Of a DNA stretch of 7,625 nt, positions 1 to 6,283 are shown piece after piece. Origin of the DNA: an uncultured Lachnospiraceae bacterium (lineage in GTDB: Bacteria > Bacillota > Clostridia > Lachnospirales > Lachnospiraceae); contig CAMWMO010000059.1 in assembly GCA_947175305.1 (NCBI GenBank), positions 1 to 7,625 of the forward strand, written 5' to 3'. The notes below the pieces were generated by a model. That model saw only the letters and a program-made list of their open reading frames with translations. It was not told where the DNA came from and ran no database searches. The position numbers and the translations under genes were made by a program. Numbering within the stretch: position 1 is the stretch's first letter; each line of letters starts with the position of its first letter.

Positions 1-155
1 CCATAGAGGATGTGAGACTTTTTAAAGAACATATCGGTCCGAATGTAAAGATCAAGGCGGCGGGCGGTATTTCCACGGTGGAGGATCTGGAAGCTTTTGT
101 GGCGGAAGGGTGCGATCGGATCGGTACGTCGCGGGCAGTTGGACTGTTGCGGTAA
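1..155 (+). CDS. deoC: Deoxyribose-phosphate aldolase, C-terminal end (5'-truncated by window edge)
   Basis: Only the last 50 full codons are present, read in the frame beginning at base 3 and ending at TAA 153-155. The enzyme cleaves 2-deoxy-D-ribose 5-phosphate to acetaldehyde and glyceraldehyde 3-phosphate in cytosolic deoxynucleoside catabolism. The sequence shows the C-terminal signature of the class I aldolase barrel: a KAAGGI segment (Lys codon at 54-56, the position of the proton-relay lysine of the family, Lys201 in E. coli) and then GCDRIGTSRAVGLL, matching the phosphate-binding 'GA-RIGTS' turn of bacterial DeoC. The Schiff-base lysine lies upstream, outside the window. No clear intrinsic terminator follows the stop before the next promoter at 218. 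Other small TIM-barrel enzymes are possible in principle, but the combination of these two motifs is typical of DeoC. Confidence 0.87.
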   Translation, partial: IEDVRLFKEHIGPNVKIKAAGGISTVEDLEAFVAEGCDRIGTSRAVGLLR

Positions 156-217
156 ACGGGAAGCAGACAGTTTAGGAATTATTTATATTTATTTGGGCAA
201 TTTTTCCTATTTTCTGT

Positions 218-246
218 TTGAGTTTTTGCGCTGAAAGCGGTATAAT
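218..246 (+). promoter_or_regulatory. Sigma-A type promoter of the flagellin-like gene
   Basis: TTGAGT at 218-223 and a perfect TATAAT at 241-246 are separated by exactly 17 bp. Transcription would start near 253, leaving a leader of about 61 nt before the chosen ATG at 314. The site looks like a housekeeping (sigma-A) promoter. I see no sigma-D/FliA-type TAAA-N15-CCGATA element nearby, although that is the usual class for flagellin genes. Confidence 0.8.
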
Positions 247-271
247 ATCTTTAATTGGGAATATATGTTAC

Positions 272-310
272 CATGCTCCGGAGAACGATCCGGAGACAGA
301 AAGGAGCATG
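272..310 (+). promoter_or_regulatory. Leader with two mutually exclusive hairpins over the ribosome site
   Basis: Hairpin A pairs CTCCGG (276-281) with CCGGAG (290-295) around an 8-nt loop. Hairpin B pairs CATGCTCC (272-279) with GGAGCATG (303-310), a perfect 8-bp match that would bury the Shine-Dalgarno AGGAG (302-306). The two share bases 276-279 and cannot coexist. GGA triplets occur at 258, 280, 292 and 303, the last inside the ribosome site. This layout resembles leaders controlled by CsrA, as for hag in Bacillus. The pairing is seen directly; the regulatory role is inferred. Confidence 0.5.
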
Positions 311-313
311 AAT

Positions 314-1099
314 ATGAACTTGGGCGTAAGATTATCTCAAAAGAGCCAGGAGAATGAAAAGAATCTTTTTCGGATATATTCTCATCTTTCCAGCGGAAAG
401 AGGATCAATACGGCGAAGGATGACGCGGCGGGTTTAGCTATCGCGCAGCGGATGAAGACCCAGGAGACAGGGCTTCGTGCCGGTGCGGAGAATGCCGGCA
501 TGGCTATGGGAGTTGCCAATGTGGCGGAGGGCGCTCTGGGCGGTATGTCTGACTATCTACAGCGGATTCGTGAGCTTGCGGTCAAGTCCATGAACGGTAT
601 CAATACCGATGCTGATAAACAGATTTACCAGAAGGAAATCGATCAGCTCAAGCAGGGGATCGAGTCTTTGGCGAGGGATACCAGCTTTAATGAGCAGACA
701 CTTTTGGACGGCAGCATGGCGGATATGGCGGTTGTCACATCTCCCAATGGCGGCAGTATGCATATCCAGATGAAAAATTCCACGCTGGAGGCTTTGGGCA
801 TCGCCGATCTGGATGTCACATCCAAGAATTTCAGTCTGGACGCCATAGACAAGGCGATGGAAATGGTCTCGGAAAGAAGAAGCAGTCTGGGCGCTTCCAC
901 GAACGCTCTGCAGTATACCCGGAATTATAATAATTCTGCGGCAATCAATCAGCTTTCTTCCAGAAGCCGTCTGGAGGATCTGGATTTCCCTAAAGCGGTC
1001 GCCAAGAAGAAGCAGGAGGAAGTGATGGGTAAGTATCAGATGGCTATGCTTCGGAAACAGATGGAAGAGAAGAAGAAGTCCCATATGGCGCTGTTTTAG
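314..1099 (+). CDS. Short flagellin-like protein with divergent, charged C-terminal D0 helix
   Basis: A 261-residue protein of the flagellin family, normally exported through the flagellar type III apparatus and polymerised into the filament. Residues 25-50 carry the family signature LSSGKRIN..KDDAAGLAIA, residues 83-90 QRIRELAV (the D1 helix seen by TLR5 in gut flagellins), and residues 107-135 the KEIDQL...FNEQTLLDGS block. The C-terminal D1 part (about 175-220) has IDKAMEMVS..RSSLGAS.NAL. There is almost no variable D2/D3 region, so this is a minimal flagellin. The last 40 residues align without gaps to a normal C-terminal D0 helix in length but are rich in Lys, Glu and Met and end SHMALF instead of the usual Leu-rich tail. 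The N-terminus is about five residues shorter before LSSG than usual. ATG 314 is chosen because AGGAG at 302-306 is 7 nt upstream; ATG 308 is too close and the open frame back to TTG 218 runs through the promoter. It could be a minor filament subunit, a secreted flagellin-like protein or a decayed paralogue. Confidence 0.9.
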   Translation: MNLGVRLSQKSQENEKNLFRIYSHLSSGKRINTAKDDAAGLAIAQRMKTQETGLRAGAENAGMAMGVANVAEGALGGMSDYLQRIRELAVKSMNGINTDADKQIYQKEIDQLKQGIESLARDTSFNEQTLLDGSMADMAVVTSPNGGSMHIQMKNSTLEALGIADLDVTSKNFSLDAIDKAMEMVSERRSSLGASTNALQYTRNYNNSAAINQLSSRSRLEDLDFPKAVAKKKQEEVMGKYQMAMLRKQMEEKKKSHMALF

Positions 1100-1119
1100 C
1101 GGCGTGTAAGGCGTGCCTA

Positions 1120-1148
1120 TTGATTTTTATGGTTTTATCATGTATAAT
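1120..1148 (+). promoter_or_regulatory. Sigma-A type promoter of pckA
   Basis: TTGATT at 1120-1125 and a perfect TATAAT at 1143-1148 are 17 bp apart, starting 21 bp after the flagellin stop. The expected start is near 1155. A 9-bp perfect inverted repeat (1143-1151 with 1157-1165) begins at the -10 element and spans the start site, so it could be an operator, or merely AT-rich sequence. Confidence 0.8.
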
Positions 1149-1194
1149 AAAGTAATTTTATTATAAATATTAAAGAAAAGAGGTAAAATGCGAG

Positions 1195-2799
1195 ATGGCA
1201 GAGATCAACTTAAGCAAGTATGGCATCACCGGAACTACGGAAGTAGTGCACAACCCTTCCTTTGATGTGTTGTTCGAGGAAGAGACCAAGGCTGGTCTGG
1301 AAGGTTTTGAGAAGGGTCAGGTAACTGAACTTGGCGCAGTGAACGTTATGACCGGTATCTACACAGGACGTTCCCCCAAAGATAAGTACATCGTAATGGA
1401 TGCAAATTCCAAGGACACTGTATGGTGGACCTCCGATGAGTATAAGAATGACAACCATCCTATGACAGAGGAGACATGGGCAACTGTAAAGGATATTGCG
1501 AAGAAGGAGCTTTCCGGCAAGAGACTTTTTGTTGTGGACGCTTTCTGTGGCGCGAACAAAGATACCCGCATGGCAGTTCGTTTTATCGTGGAAGTTGCAT
1601 GGCAGGCACACTTTATCAAGAACATGTTCATCCAGCCCAGCGATGAAGAGTTGGAGAGTTTCGAGCCTGATTTCGTTGTTTACAACGCTTCCAAGGCAAA
1701 GGTTGAGAATTACAAGGATCTGGGCTTGAATTCCGAGACCTGTGTAGCTTTCAACATCACAAGCCGTGAGCAGGTTATCATCAATACATGGTACGGCGGC
1801 GAGATGAAGAAGGGTATGTTCTCCATGATGAACTACTATCTGCCTTTGAAGGGTATTGCTTCCATGCACTGCTCCGCAAACACAGATATGGATGGCAAGA
1901 ATACAGCAGTATTCTTCGGACTTTCCGGTACAGGTAAGACCACCCTTTCCACAGATCCTAAGCGTCTGTTGATCGGTGATGACGAGCATGGCTGGGATGA
2001 CAACGGCGTGTTCAACTTCGAGGGCGGCTGCTATGCTAAGGTTATCAATCTGGACAAGGAGTCTGAGCCCGATATCTATAATGCGATCAAGCGTGACGCT
2101 CTGTTAGAGAACGTTACCGTAGATGCAAACGGCAAGATCGATTTTGACGATAAGAGTGTGACCGAGAATACTCGTGTTTCTTATCCTATCAACCACATTA
2201 ACAATATTGTACGTCCTGTATCTTCCGCACCGGCAGCTAAGAATGTGATCTTCCTGTCCGCAGATGCGTTCGGCGTACTTCCTCCTGTATCAATCCTTAC
2301 ACCGGAGCAGACACAGTACTACTTCCTGTCTGGATTTACAGCTAAGCTGGCTGGTACAGAGCGTGGTATTACAGAGCCTACACCTACTTTCTCCGCTTGC
2401 TTCGGACAGGCATTCCTGGAGCTGCATCCTACAAAGTACGGTGAGGAGCTGGTTAAGAAGATGGAGCAGAACGGCGCTAAGGCATATCTGGTAAATACCG
2501 GATGGAACGGCACCGGCAAGCGTATTACCATTAAGGATACCCGTGGTATCATCGATGCTATTTTGAATGGTGATATCCTGAATGCGCCTACAAAGAAGAT
2601 TCCTTACTTTGACTTTGAGGTTCCTACAGAACTTCCCGGCGTAGACACCAATATCCTTGATCCTCGTAATACATACGCGGATGCTTCTGAGTGGGAGACC
2701 AAGGCAAAGGATCTGGCAGGCAGATTTGTTAAGAACTTTGCAAAATATGAGGGCAATGATGCCGGTAAGGCACTGGTTGCTGCTGGTCCTCAGTTATAA
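1195..2799 (+). CDS. pckA: Phosphoenolpyruvate carboxykinase (ATP)
   Basis: A 534-residue cytosolic enzyme interconverting oxaloacetate + ATP and PEP + ADP + CO2; E. coli PckA is 540 residues and similarity is high from end to end. Visible active-site elements are TGRSPKDKY (57-65, substrate-binding Arg59), WYGGEMKKG (199-207, Mn ligand Lys206), MHCS (224-227, Mn ligand His225), the kinase-1a P-loop [11 protein letters not shown] (242-252, Lys248), the kinase-2 motif [10 protein letters not shown] (260-269, metal-binding Asp262/Asp263), and [10 protein letters not shown] (434-443) near the adenine pocket. ATG 1195 gives the expected N-terminus; the ribosome site AAGAGG (1178-1183) is 11 nt away, rather far, and an out-of-frame ATG at 1188 intervenes. 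Arginine codons are mostly CGT, unlike the CGG/AGA-rich neighbours, suggesting high expression. It has its own promoter and terminator. In gut anaerobes PckA can run towards oxaloacetate; the direction cannot be read from the sequence. Confidence 0.98.
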   Translation: MAEINLSKYGITGTTEVVHNPSFDVLFEEETKAGLEGFEKGQVTELGAVNVMTGIYTGRSPKDKYIVMDANSKDTVWWTSDEYKNDNHPMTEETWATVKDIAKKELSGKRLFVVDAFCGANKDTRMAVRFIVEVAWQAHFIKNMFIQPSDEELESFEPDFVVYNASKAKVENYKDLGLNSETCVAFNITSREQVIINTWYGGEMKKGMFSMMNYYLPLKGIASMHCSANTDMDGKNTAVFFGLSGTGKTTLSTDPKRLLIGDDEHGWDDNGVFNFEGGCYAKVINLDKESEPDIYNAIKRDALLENVTVDANGKIDFDDKSVTENTRVSYPINHINNIVRPVSSAPAAKNVIFLSADAFGVLPPVSILTPEQTQYYFLSGFTAKLAGTERGITEPTPTFSACFGQAFLELHPTKYGEELVKKMEQNGAKAYLVNTGWNGTGKRITIKDTRGIIDAILNGDILNAPTKKIPYFDFEVPTELPGVDTNILDPRNTYADASEWETKAKDLAGRFVKNFAKYEGNDAGKALVAAGPQL

Positions 2800-2822
2800 T
2801 ATTAAAAACAGCATAAACAGGG

Positions 2823-2851
2823 AGCGGCGGACGATATGTCCGTCGCTTTTT
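2823..2851 (+). terminator. Rho-independent terminator of pckA
   Basis: AGCGGCGGAC (2823-2832) pairs with GTCCGTCGCT (2838-2847) as a 10-bp stem with one G-U pair and a 5-nt loop GATAT, followed by a T run ending at 2851. An outer ACAGCA/TGCTGT match (2808-2813 with 2851-2856) could lengthen the structure. It starts 24 bp after the pckA stop, so pckA is probably monocistronic. Confidence 0.9.
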
Positions 2852-2871
2852 GCTGTATAGAATAAAAGTAT

Positions 2872-2901
2872 TTGTGTTTTGGATAGGAATTTGTGTATAA
2901 T
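2872..2901 (+). promoter_or_regulatory. Sigma-A type promoter of the cyclase-chemoreceptor operon
   Basis: TTGTGT at 2872-2877 and perfect TATAAT at 2896-2901 are 18 bp apart. The heptamer TTTGTGT occurs twice, at 2871-2877 over the -35 and at 2890-2896 just before the -10, 19 bp apart. The expected start is near 2908, giving a leader of about 43 nt, too short for a c-di-GMP riboswitch. Confidence 0.7.
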
Positions 2902-2950
2902 AGCTATAGAATATCTCATTTACAAATGATTGAAAGTACAGGAGGAAATT

Positions 2951-4186
2951 ATGTATCATTGTCAAGTTTGTTTCTATATGATCACAAGCCAGAATGAGCT
3001 GTTCACTACATTGAAGCAGATTTCGCCACTTTCGAATTTTACACATGAATATTTACAGAGCGCAGAGGCAGATGCAGCGATGACAGAAAGAGCGGATGTG
3101 ATTTTGGCGGATGTGCGGCAGATGCATGTGGATGAGACGCTTACGTTCCTTCTTTCTCATAAGAAGAAGGAGGCAGAACTGATTTTGCTTGCAGATAAAG
3201 AGCAGACAGAGCTTTTGGCGGCAAAGGAAGATGCGGAGATCGCGGATATCTGGGTGATGCCCTTATCGGAAGCAGAGCTGCGGTTTCGTTTGATCCGTTG
3301 GCAGAAAACATACAAGATGGGTAAAGATTTCTGGCAGACACAAAATTATCTTGATGCGGCAATCAACAGTGTTCCGCATCTGATCTGGTATAAGGATAAA
3401 GAGGGCGCTCACGTGAAAGTGAATGAGGCTTTCTGTAAGGCGGTCAACAAGACGATGGAACAGATTGAGGGACGCGGACACTATTATATCTGGGATATCG
3501 ATCCGGAGGAGTATGCCAAAGGCGAATTTATCTGCATGGAATCGGAATACGAGGTGATGGAGAAAAGAAAAACCTGCATTTTCGATGAGAACGTAAAGAT
3601 TGGAGACAGTATGCGGCAGCTGAAAACCTACAAAACGCCGTTGTTTGATTTGGATGGCAGTGTTATGGGAACCGCAGGCATTGCCATAGATGTGACACAG
3701 GAACGTCTGTATCATCAGATGATGATTAAAAATGCGAATACGGATTTCCTTACAGGTCTGTATAACAGACGATATTTGTATGAGTATATAGAGAAAGCGC
3801 CGGAAGGAAATATGACGGTGTTCTGTATTGATCTGGATCATTTTAAGAGTATCAATGACATTTATGGACATCAGGAAGGTGATCGGGCATTGGTTCTCAC
3901 GGCAAAGACTCTTCAGGCCAATATACCGGATGATGGTCTGATCGCGCGCACGGGCGGCGATGAGTTTCAGGTGGTGATGTTTGGAACGCATACGCTGGAA
4001 GAAGTGGAGAAAATGCGGCAGACGTTAAAGGCGCGGATCGACGCGGAGTATGTGAAGGATGAACATTTACAGAAAATATCCGCGAGCGTGGGTGCTGCAT
4101 ACTCTCAGACGGGAGAGGAAACTTATGATCAGCTGGTCGGAGAGGCAGATGCGATGATGTACCGGGAGAAGGAAAAAAACAGATAA
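2951..4186 (+). CDS. Diguanylate cyclase: degenerate receiver-like / PAS / GGDEF
   Basis: A 411-residue soluble protein with no TM segment, predicted to make cyclic di-GMP from two GTP. Residues 1-115 look like a receiver fold: hydrophobic strand with Asp (VILADVR, Asp54) and LILLAD (78-82), then IWVMPLSEAEL (100-110) where the usual conserved Lys-Pro has Met. The acidic pair expected near the N-terminus is absent, so phosphorylation is doubtful. Residues 133-252 form a PAS domain (SVPHLIWYKDKEG...NEAF, ending DGSVMGTAGIAIDVTQER). The GGDEF domain is 258-411: NTDFLTGLYNRR (263-274), metal Asp294 in IDLDHFKSIND, and an intact GGDEF at 335-339. The inhibitory I-site RxxD is not present; Pro326 and Gly329 occupy its Arg and Asp positions. 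ATG 2951 is preferred to an in-frame TTG at 2930 because AGGAGG (2940-2945) lies 5 nt upstream. The chemoreceptor gene follows after 24 bp, so they are probably co-transcribed. Confidence 0.93.
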   Translation: MYHCQVCFYMITSQNELFTTLKQISPLSNFTHEYLQSAEADAAMTERADVILADVRQMHVDETLTFLLSHKKKEAELILLADKEQTELLAAKEDAEIADIWVMPLSEAELRFRLIRWQKTYKMGKDFWQTQNYLDAAINSVPHLIWYKDKEGAHVKVNEAFCKAVNKTMEQIEGRGHYYIWDIDPEEYAKGEFICMESEYEVMEKRKTCIFDENVKIGDSMRQLKTYKTPLFDLDGSVMGTAGIAIDVTQERLYHQMMIKNANTDFLTGLYNRRYLYEYIEKAPEGNMTVFCIDLDHFKSINDIYGHQEGDRALVLTAKTLQANIPDDGLIARTGGDEFQVVMFGTHTLEEVEKMRQTLKARIDAEYVKDEHLQKISASVGAAYSQTGEETYDQLVGEADAMMYREKEKNR

Positions 4187-4210
4187 ACTGGCAAATGAGG
4201 GGAAGAAACT

Positions 4211-5941
4211 ATGAAAAAGAAAATAGGTTATAAAGTATATTCAGCTTTAGGCATACTTGCCGTTTTGTATGTTATGACCGTAGTTTTAAACGGAATGGCA
4301 TTGGATGTGATTCGTATATATAACAATAATCTGGGAAATGTCTATATGAAGCTGGAAAAGGAGATTGGAGATACCTCATCTGCCTATCAGCAGGTGCAGT
4401 TGTATGCGAATCTGATTTATCTGAAAAAGGATACCGAACAGAGAGAGACACTGACAGGACAGCTTCAGGAAGCGATAGAGAGTACGAAACAGGACATGGA
4501 AATTCTTCGGGAACTGAGCTCAGAATCCGGCGATGCAGAATTGATTGGCGCGTATGAGACTTATAATGAGGCGATGCAGATATTTCTGGAGTATGGTCAG
4601 CATATTTATGACACGGCCACTGCGGGAGACGATGAAACGTTGTGGGATCTGGTCAATAATATATTGTCGGTGAAGACGCCGCTGGAGGAGGAGAAAAATA
4701 CGTATGAGACGCTTATGACGGAAAAGGCGGATTATGCGATGCAGCACAGTGAGATCAGGATCAACGGCACTGTCGTTTTCAACTATGTGCTTATGGTAGT
4801 ATTTATTCTTGTGGCAGTTGCAACGACAGTGAATGTTTCCAGGACTGTTGTGAATCCTGCAAAGGTATCCGGCGCTGCGCTTCGTGATATTACGGATAAA
4901 ATTGATGCAGAAGAAGGAGATTTGACAGAGAGAATTCCGGTTCATACAAAGGATGAGGTCGGTCAGATGGCTTCGGGAATCAACCATTTTATGGAACAGC
5001 TTCAGGGTATTATAAGGAAGCTGAAAGAAGAATCCACCAATATGGAACAGTCTGTACAGAGCGTTATGGAGCAGGTCGTAGACTCTAATGAAAATGTGAC
5101 GAATGTGTCTGCAATCATGGAAGAGATGGCGGCGAGCATGGAAGAGATATCGGCTACACTGAGTCAGTTGTCCGTCGGCATCAATAATGTATTGAATGAA
5201 ATTCAGAATATGGATAATCAGGTACAGGACGGTGTCGGTCTGGTAAGGACGATCAAAGAGCATGCAAGCGAGATGTATCGAAGTACGGTAGAGGGAAAAG
5301 AGAACACGAGCGATATGATCCTGTCCATCAGAGAAAATCTGCAAAAGGCGTTAGATGACAGCCGGAGTGTTCAGAAGATCAATGAAATGGCGAATGAGAT
5401 TCTTTCTATCACCAATCAGACCAATCTGTTATCCCTAAATGCCTCCATCGAGGCGGCGAGAGTGGGAGAGGCCGGAAAAGGTTTTGCGGTAGTTGCAGGT
5501 GAGATCAGAGCATTGGCTGACAGCAGCGCGCAGACGGTAAGCAATATCCAGAATATCAGCGGTGTTGTGACGGAGGCGGTTGAAAGGCTTACCAGAAATG
5601 CAGAAAATCTGCTTGCGTTTATTGATGAAAATATTATGAAGGATTATGACGGGTTTGTTGAGGTGGTGGAACAGTATGAGAAAGACGCAGACAGCGTCAA
5701 TGAGATTTTTTCAGTGTTTGCCACGAATACCATGGATATCAATCAGACGATGGAGGCGATGAGTTCCGGCATCAACGATATTTCCACAGTGGTGGAGGAC
5801 AACGCAAAGGGTGTTACAAGCGTTGCCGATAACATTGTGGTCCTCGCAGCGGCGATTGGAGAGATTCATCAGGAAACGCTTGGAAATCAGGAGATATCAG
5901 GACGACTGAACAAAGAAGTAAGCAGGTTTAAGCAGGTGTAA
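4211..5941 (+). CDS. Methyl-accepting chemotaxis protein (two-TM chemoreceptor)
   Basis: A 576-residue membrane receptor that would control CheA kinase through CheW. TM1 lies at about 7-30 after a basic KKK start; the extracellular sensor at 31-184 is mostly helical with no Cache/PAS hallmarks, suggesting a four-helix bundle; TM2 is about 186-208 (VVFNYVLMVVFILVAVA). HAMP covers roughly 209-263, with GDLTERIPVHTKDEVGQM. The long cytoplasmic coiled coil (264-576) has the conserved hairpin tip at 397-436: ILSITNQTNLLSLNASIEAAR and VGEAGKGFAVVAGEIRALAD. The tip carries Ser/Ser/Val where LALNAAIEAARAGE is common. There is no C-terminal NWETF-like CheR tether. The ribosome site AGGGGA (4198-4203) is 7 nt before ATG. 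Pairing with a diguanylate cyclase 24 bp upstream suggests shared control of motility. The ligand cannot be predicted. No terminator is seen after the stop. Confidence 0.97.
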   Translation: MKKKIGYKVYSALGILAVLYVMTVVLNGMALDVIRIYNNNLGNVYMKLEKEIGDTSSAYQQVQLYANLIYLKKDTEQRETLTGQLQEAIESTKQDMEILRELSSESGDAELIGAYETYNEAMQIFLEYGQHIYDTATAGDDETLWDLVNNILSVKTPLEEEKNTYETLMTEKADYAMQHSEIRINGTVVFNYVLMVVFILVAVATTVNVSRTVVNPAKVSGAALRDITDKIDAEEGDLTERIPVHTKDEVGQMASGINHFMEQLQGIIRKLKEESTNMEQSVQSVMEQVVDSNENVTNVSAIMEEMAASMEEISATLSQLSVGINNVLNEIQNMDNQVQDGVGLVRTIKEHASEMYRSTVEGKENTSDMILSIRENLQKALDDSRSVQKINEMANEILSITNQTNLLSLNASIEAARVGEAGKGFAVVAGEIRALADSSAQTVSNIQNISGVVTEAVERLTRNAENLLAFIDENIMKDYDGFVEVVEQYEKDADSVNEIFSVFATNTMDINQTMEAMSSGINDISTVVEDNAKGVTSVADNIVVLAAAIGEIHQETLGNQEISGRLNKEVSRFKQV

Positions 5942-5991
5942 GGAGTTCGGAGGTAAAGAAAAGACGAAATAGATGATGGCAAAAAATTCTG

Positions 5992-6020
5992 TTGTATTCT
6001 GCGGTCAATTCGGATATAAT
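5992..6020 (+). promoter_or_regulatory. Sigma-A type promoter of the structured RNA
   Basis: TTGTAT at 5992-5997 and perfect TATAAT at 6015-6020 with a 17-bp spacer, about 50 bp after the chemoreceptor stop. The expected start is near 6027, immediately before the first helix of the RNA (6029). Confidence 0.78.
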
Positions 6021-6026
6021 AGAGAT

Positions 6027-6215
6027 AACCTGAAATGCTCGATAAAGTCTTGTTATTTTGAACCTACAGATACTTTAAACGGGATTCCTACATTGTCATA
6101 TAGATGTCAGGCCTCCAGCCTTTTTGGGCATTGCGCAGTGGAAGACAGAAGTATGGTTGCGGTTACCCACCTAGCGTTGCTAGGAGTCAAAATACAAGAT
6201 ACGGCATTTTGGGGC
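6027..6215 (+). ncRNA. ssrS: Probable 6S RNA
   Basis: The region has a strong promoter, no believable reading frame and a long-range rod fold. The outer closing helix pairs CCTGAAATGC (6029-6038) with GCATTTTGGG (6204-6213), 10 bp with two G-U pairs. The second helix pairs TCTTGTTATTTTGA (6048-6061) with TCAAAATACAAGA (6187-6199), 13 bp with one bulged T. Inside, ATACTT (6070-6075) pairs with AAGTAT (6149-6154). The 3' side of the open central region carries a small perfect hairpin CCTAGC-GTT-GCTAGG (6170-6184). A length of about 190 nt, a two-part closing stem, a large central bubble with a hairpin on the 3' strand and an apical arm are the 6S RNA architecture. 6S RNA mimics an open promoter and binds sigma-70/sigma-A RNA polymerase, down-regulating many promoters in stationary phase. 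Ends are estimated from the promoter and outer helix. The apical arm (6076-6148) I could not fold uniquely. If not 6S, it is another structured RNA or a long leader of ddh. Confidence 0.65.
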
Positions 6216-6230
6216 ATATACAAAAGATGG

Positions 6231-6259
6231 AAAAGCAGTCGTCTTGTACGGCTGCTTTT
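6231..6259 (+). terminator. Hairpin terminator between the structured RNA and ddh
   Basis: AAAAGCAGTCGT (6231-6242) pairs with ACGGCTGCTTTT (6248-6259): 12 bp with one G-U pair and a 5-nt loop CTTGT. The only T run is the four T's that also close the stem, followed by GC, so termination may be partial. It probably marks the end of the primary 6S transcript while allowing read-through into ddh 25 bp downstream. Confidence 0.65.
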
Positions 6260-6283
6260 GCAGGTAAAGGAAAGGATCATATT

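Noticed and set aside
156..217. Terminator after deoC
   Set aside because: T-rich sequence is present but I find no stable GC stem before it.
218..313. N-terminal extension of the flagellin-like protein from TTG 218
   Set aside because: The extension reads through the -35/-10 promoter and the leader hairpins; the added residues are not flagellin-like.
1210..1989. Antisense frame (259 aa) opposite pckA
   Set aside because: Cys/His-rich shadow of a highly conserved enzyme gene, without ribosome site or promoter.
2863..2888. Possible sigma-D (flagellar) promoter TAAA...GGATA before the cyclase gene
   Set aside because: Spacing is about 13 instead of 15 and the -10 keeps only GATA of the consensus; the overlapping sigma-A promoter is far better.
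2852..2950. c-di-GMP riboswitch in front of the cyclase gene
   Set aside because: Only about 43 nt lie between the expected transcript start and the ATG, and no GEMM-like core is visible.
3263..3991. Antisense frame (242 aa) opposite the diguanylate cyclase
   Set aside because: Composition is that of a reverse-strand shadow; the + strand product has clear PAS and GGDEF motifs.
4520..5344. Long antisense frame (274 aa) opposite the chemoreceptor
   Set aside because: Rich in His, Ile, Arg and Leu with no recognisable domain; typical shadow of a helical coding sequence on the other strand.
6104..6283. 60-codon N-terminal extension of ddh
   Set aside because: It would translate the structured RNA and terminator; ATG 6284 has a good ribosome site and matches the family N-terminus.
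6021..6283. Lysine riboswitch ahead of ddh
   Set aside because: I see none of the conserved L-box core (such as AGAGGNGC), and the fold is a rod, not a five-helix junction.
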